Assembly: GCA_900540545.1 (NCBI GenBank) | Contig: UQGJ01000003.1 | Coordinates: 124,001-188,000 of the forward strand | DNA length: 64,000 bases | Source: an uncultured Eubacteriales bacterium | Lineage (GTDB): Bacteria; Bacillota; Clostridia; Oscillospirales; Oscillospiraceae | Reading direction: 5' to 3' | Notes under the pieces: model-generated | Seen by the model: only the letters and a program-made list of their open reading frames with translations | The model's database searches: none | What the model was told of the DNA's origin: nothing | In this document: piece after piece, positions 61,994-64,000 of the stretch | How the letters are laid out: each line of letters opens with the position of its first letter | Position numbering within the stretch: position 1 is the stretch's first letter | Translations under genes and position numbers: made by a program

Positions 61994-63754
61994 ATGGCAG
62001 AAGAAAACAACCTGTATACCTTTGAGAACCCCGAATACCGCAAAACCTACTGGCACACCACCAGCCACATCCTGGCCCAGGCCATGAAGCGGCTCCACCC
62101 CGAGGTGAAGCTGGCCATCGGCCCCGCCATCGAAAACGGTTTCTACTACGACTTCGACACCCCCGAGCCCTTCTCCGAGACCCAGCTGGAGGAGCTGGAG
62201 GCCGAGATGCGGAAAATCTGCAAGGAGAAGCTGAAGCTGGAACGCTTCGAGCTGCCCCGGGCCGAGGCCATCCAGTTCATGGAGGACCGGGACGAGCCCT
62301 ACAAGGTGGAGCTGATTCAGGACCTGCCCGAGGACGCCGTCATCTCCTTCTACAAGCAGGGCGACTTCACCGACCTGTGCGCCGGCCCCCACGTGGACTC
62401 CACCGGCCGCATCAAGGGCAACGCCATCAAGCTCACCGCCTGCAACGCCGCCTATTGGCGGGGCGACTCCAACCGCCAGACCCTTCAGCGCATCTACGGC
62501 ATCTCCTTCCCCAAGAAGGAGGAGCTGGACGAGTACCTGGCCAAGCTGGAGGAGGCCAAGAAGCGGGACCACCGCAAGCTGGGCAAGGAGCTGGGCCTGT
62601 TCATGCTCCGGGACGAGGGCCCCGGCTTCCCCTTTTTCCTGCCCAAGGGCATGGTGCTGAAAAACACCCTGCTGGACTACTGGCGGCAGGTCCACAAGAA
62701 GTACGGCTACGTGGAGATCTCCACCCCCATCATGCTCAACCGCCAGCTCTGGGAGCGATCCGGCCACTGGGACCACTACAAGAACAACATGTACACCACC
62801 GTCATTGACGACGTGGACTTCGCCGTCAAGCCCATGAACTGCCCCGGCGGCATGCTGGTCTACGCCAGCGAGCCCCACTCCTATAAGGAGCTGCCCCTGC
62901 GGGTGGGCGAGATTGGACTGGTCCACCGCCACGAGCTGTCCGGCGCCCTCCACGGCCTGTTCCGGGTCCGCTGCTTCAGCCAGGACGACGCCCACGTCTT
63001 TATGACCCGGGAGCAGATGCAGGACGTCATCCAGGAGACCGTTCGCCTCTTCGACGAGGTGTACTCCACTTTCGGCCTGAGCTATACCATCGAGCTGTCC
63101 ACCATGCCCGAGGACCACATCGGCACCACGGAGGAGTGGGAGCGCAACCAGGACATCCTGAAGGCCGCCATCACCGGGATGGGCAAGGAGTTCGTCATCA
63201 ACGAGGGCGACGGCGCCTTCTACGGCCCCAAGCTGGACTTCCACCTGGCCGACTCCCTGGGCCGGACCTGGCAATGCGGCACCATCCAGCTGGACAGCCA
63301 GCTCCCCGAGCGCTTCGAGCTGGAGTACGTGGGCGAGGACGGCCAGAAGCACCGCCCCGTCATGATCCACCGGGTGGTCCTGGGCTCCATCGAGCGGTTT
63401 ATCGGCGTCATCACCGAGCACTTCGCCGGGGCCTTCCCCGCATGGCTGTCCCCGGTCCAGGTGAAAGTCCTCACCATCACCGACCGGGCCGACGAGTACG
63501 CCCAGGCCGTGGCCGCCAAGCTGGACGCCGCCGGCTACCGGGTGGAGGTGGACCAGCGCAATGAGAAGATCGGCAAGAAGATTCGGGAGGCCCAGCTCCA
63601 GAAGATCCCCTATATGCTGGTGGTGGGCGACCGGGACATCGAGAACCAGACCGTCTCCGTGCGCCACCGTACCGGCGAGGACCTGGGGGCCATGACCCTG
63701 GACGCCTTCACCGCCCTGCTGAAGGAAGAAGTGGACGCAAGGACCATCAAATAA
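61994..63754 (+). CDS. thrS: Threonyl-tRNA synthetase lacking the TGS domain
   Basis: 586 aa after AAGGAGGAA. The protein begins directly with the editing domain (HTTSHILAQAM, with zinc-site-like HxxxH), then class II catalytic motifs: FRVRCFSQDDAHVF, the zinc-binding Cys in MNCPGGM, and the anticodon-binding domain. The usual N-terminal TGS domain (~60 aa) is missing, a variant known from other Clostridia. It charges tRNA-Thr. Expression is set by the T-box leader. Confidence 0.92.
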   Translation: MAEENNLYTFENPEYRKTYWHTTSHILAQAMKRLHPEVKLAIGPAIENGFYYDFDTPEPFSETQLEELEAEMRKICKEKLKLERFELPRAEAIQFMEDRDEPYKVELIQDLPEDAVISFYKQGDFTDLCAGPHVDSTGRIKGNAIKLTACNAAYWRGDSNRQTLQRIYGISFPKKEELDEYLAKLEEAKKRDHRKLGKELGLFMLRDEGPGFPFFLPKGMVLKNTLLDYWRQVHKKYGYVEISTPIMLNRQLWERSGHWDHYKNNMYTTVIDDVDFAVKPMNCPGGMLVYASEPHSYKELPLRVGEIGLVHRHELSGALHGLFRVRCFSQDDAHVFMTREQMQDVIQETVRLFDEVYSTFGLSYTIELSTMPEDHIGTTEEWERNQDILKAAITGMGKEFVINEGDGAFYGPKLDFHLADSLGRTWQCGTIQLDSQLPERFELEYVGEDGQKHRPVMIHRVVLGSIERFIGVITEHFAGAFPAWLSPVQVKVLTITDRADEYAQAVAAKLDAAGYRVEVDQRNEKIGKKIREAQLQKIPYMLVVGDRDIENQTVSVRHRTGEDLGAMTLDAFTALLKEEVDARTIK

Positions 63755-63766
63755 AACCAGGAAAGA

Positions 63767-63790
63767 CGGGCCGCCCAATGGGGCGGCCCG
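63767..63790 (+). terminator. Terminator-like hairpin after thrS
   Basis: Perfect stem CGGGCCGCCC / GGGCGGCCCG with loop AATG; no T-run. Confidence 0.5.
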
Positions 63791-63815
63791 CTTCCACAGA
63801 TGAGGAGGTATTCTG

Positions 63816-64000
63816 ATGAAAAAGTCCCTGAAAGCCGCCCTGGCCCTGACCTGCGCCGCCGCTCTGGCCGCCGGGTCCGCCCTGGCCTCCAGCGTCATCA
63901 CCACAAAGACCCTCCAGGCCCAGTACATGGGCATCCACCTGGAGGTCAACGGCCAGACCGTCACCCCCGTGGACGGCAGCGGCAATCCCGCCGAGCCCTT
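63816..64000 (+). CDS. Secreted protein, copper-amine-oxidase-N-like start, 3' end outside window
   Basis: First 61 codons only. ATG 63816 follows GAGGAGG. Signal peptide (LKAALALTCAAALAAGSALA), then a beta strand pair with VNGQTVTPVDGSGNPAEP, which resembles the copper amine oxidase N-terminal repeat domain of Firmicute surface proteins. Further domains are unknown. Confidence 0.6.
   Translation, partial: MKKSLKAALALTCAAALAAGSALASSVITTKTLQAQYMGIHLEVNGQTVTPVDGSGNPAEP

Overview
The window looks like a piece of chromosome from a GC-rich gut Firmicute of the Oscillospiraceae (Flavonifractor / Pseudoflavonifractor / Lawsonibacter type). The clues are AGGAGG-type ribosome binding sites, a T-box-controlled thrS, GC-rich intergenic palindromes, SLH-anchored surface enzymes, and close relatives of the Flavonifractor plautii GalNAc deacetylase and galactosaminidase. 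This assignment rests on recognition only; no search was run.

Region 1 (1-26.7 kb) is accessory DNA: about 30 tightly packed, co-directional (+) genes, many with TAATG/ATGA overlaps. It carries a PRTRC-like ubiquitin-related set (JAMM/JAB protease, ThiF/E1-like protein, E2-like protein B), a bactofilin-like protein, a Rad52-like annealing protein, a Rad50/SMC-like ATPase with a CPTC hook, a CHC2-finger primase, two DNA methyltransferases, three different PP-loop (PAPS-reductase-like) proteins, an XF1762-like protein and many unknown small proteins. This is the information-processing part of a large integrative element or integrated plasmid. No conjugation or virion genes are visible, so its class is open. 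A 148-bp MITE-like element with a strong hairpin ends the block.

Region 2 (27.0-43.7 kb) is a catabolic locus for GalNAc-capped glycans: a divergent GntR regulator, BadF-type kinase, SIS-domain isomerase/deaminase, secreted GalNAc deacetylase, two large GH36 enzymes (one secreted, one without signal peptide), a GPH/MelB-type transporter, a second MFS transporter and both subunits of tagatose-1,6-bisphosphate aldolase (KbaZ/KbaY). Together they suggest deacetylation of terminal alpha-GalNAc, release of galactosamine, uptake, phosphorylation, deamination/isomerisation to tagatose-6-phosphate, and aldol cleavage. A dedicated tagatose-6-phosphate kinase is absent.

Region 3 (43.7-47.6 kb) is a second stretch of mobile-element DNA: an HK97-gp10 tail-gene remnant, a sigma-region-4-like regulator, a small methyltransferase-like protein, an excisionase and a tyrosine integrase lying beside the 3' end of an initiator tRNA-fMet gene. 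The catabolic locus therefore sits between mobile-element modules and could be cargo.

Region 4 (47.6-64 kb) is core chromosome: tRNA-fMet and tRNA-Leu with a duplicated tRNA-Leu fragment, prfB, three secreted SLH-domain surface hydrolases (5'-nucleotidase/SLH/esterase; SLH/esterase; SLH/two alpha-beta hydrolases/tyrosine phosphatase) that share a promoter pattern, a PAS-GGDEF diguanylate cyclase, a cluster of REP-like palindromes, T-box-thrS, and the start of a secreted protein cut by the window edge.
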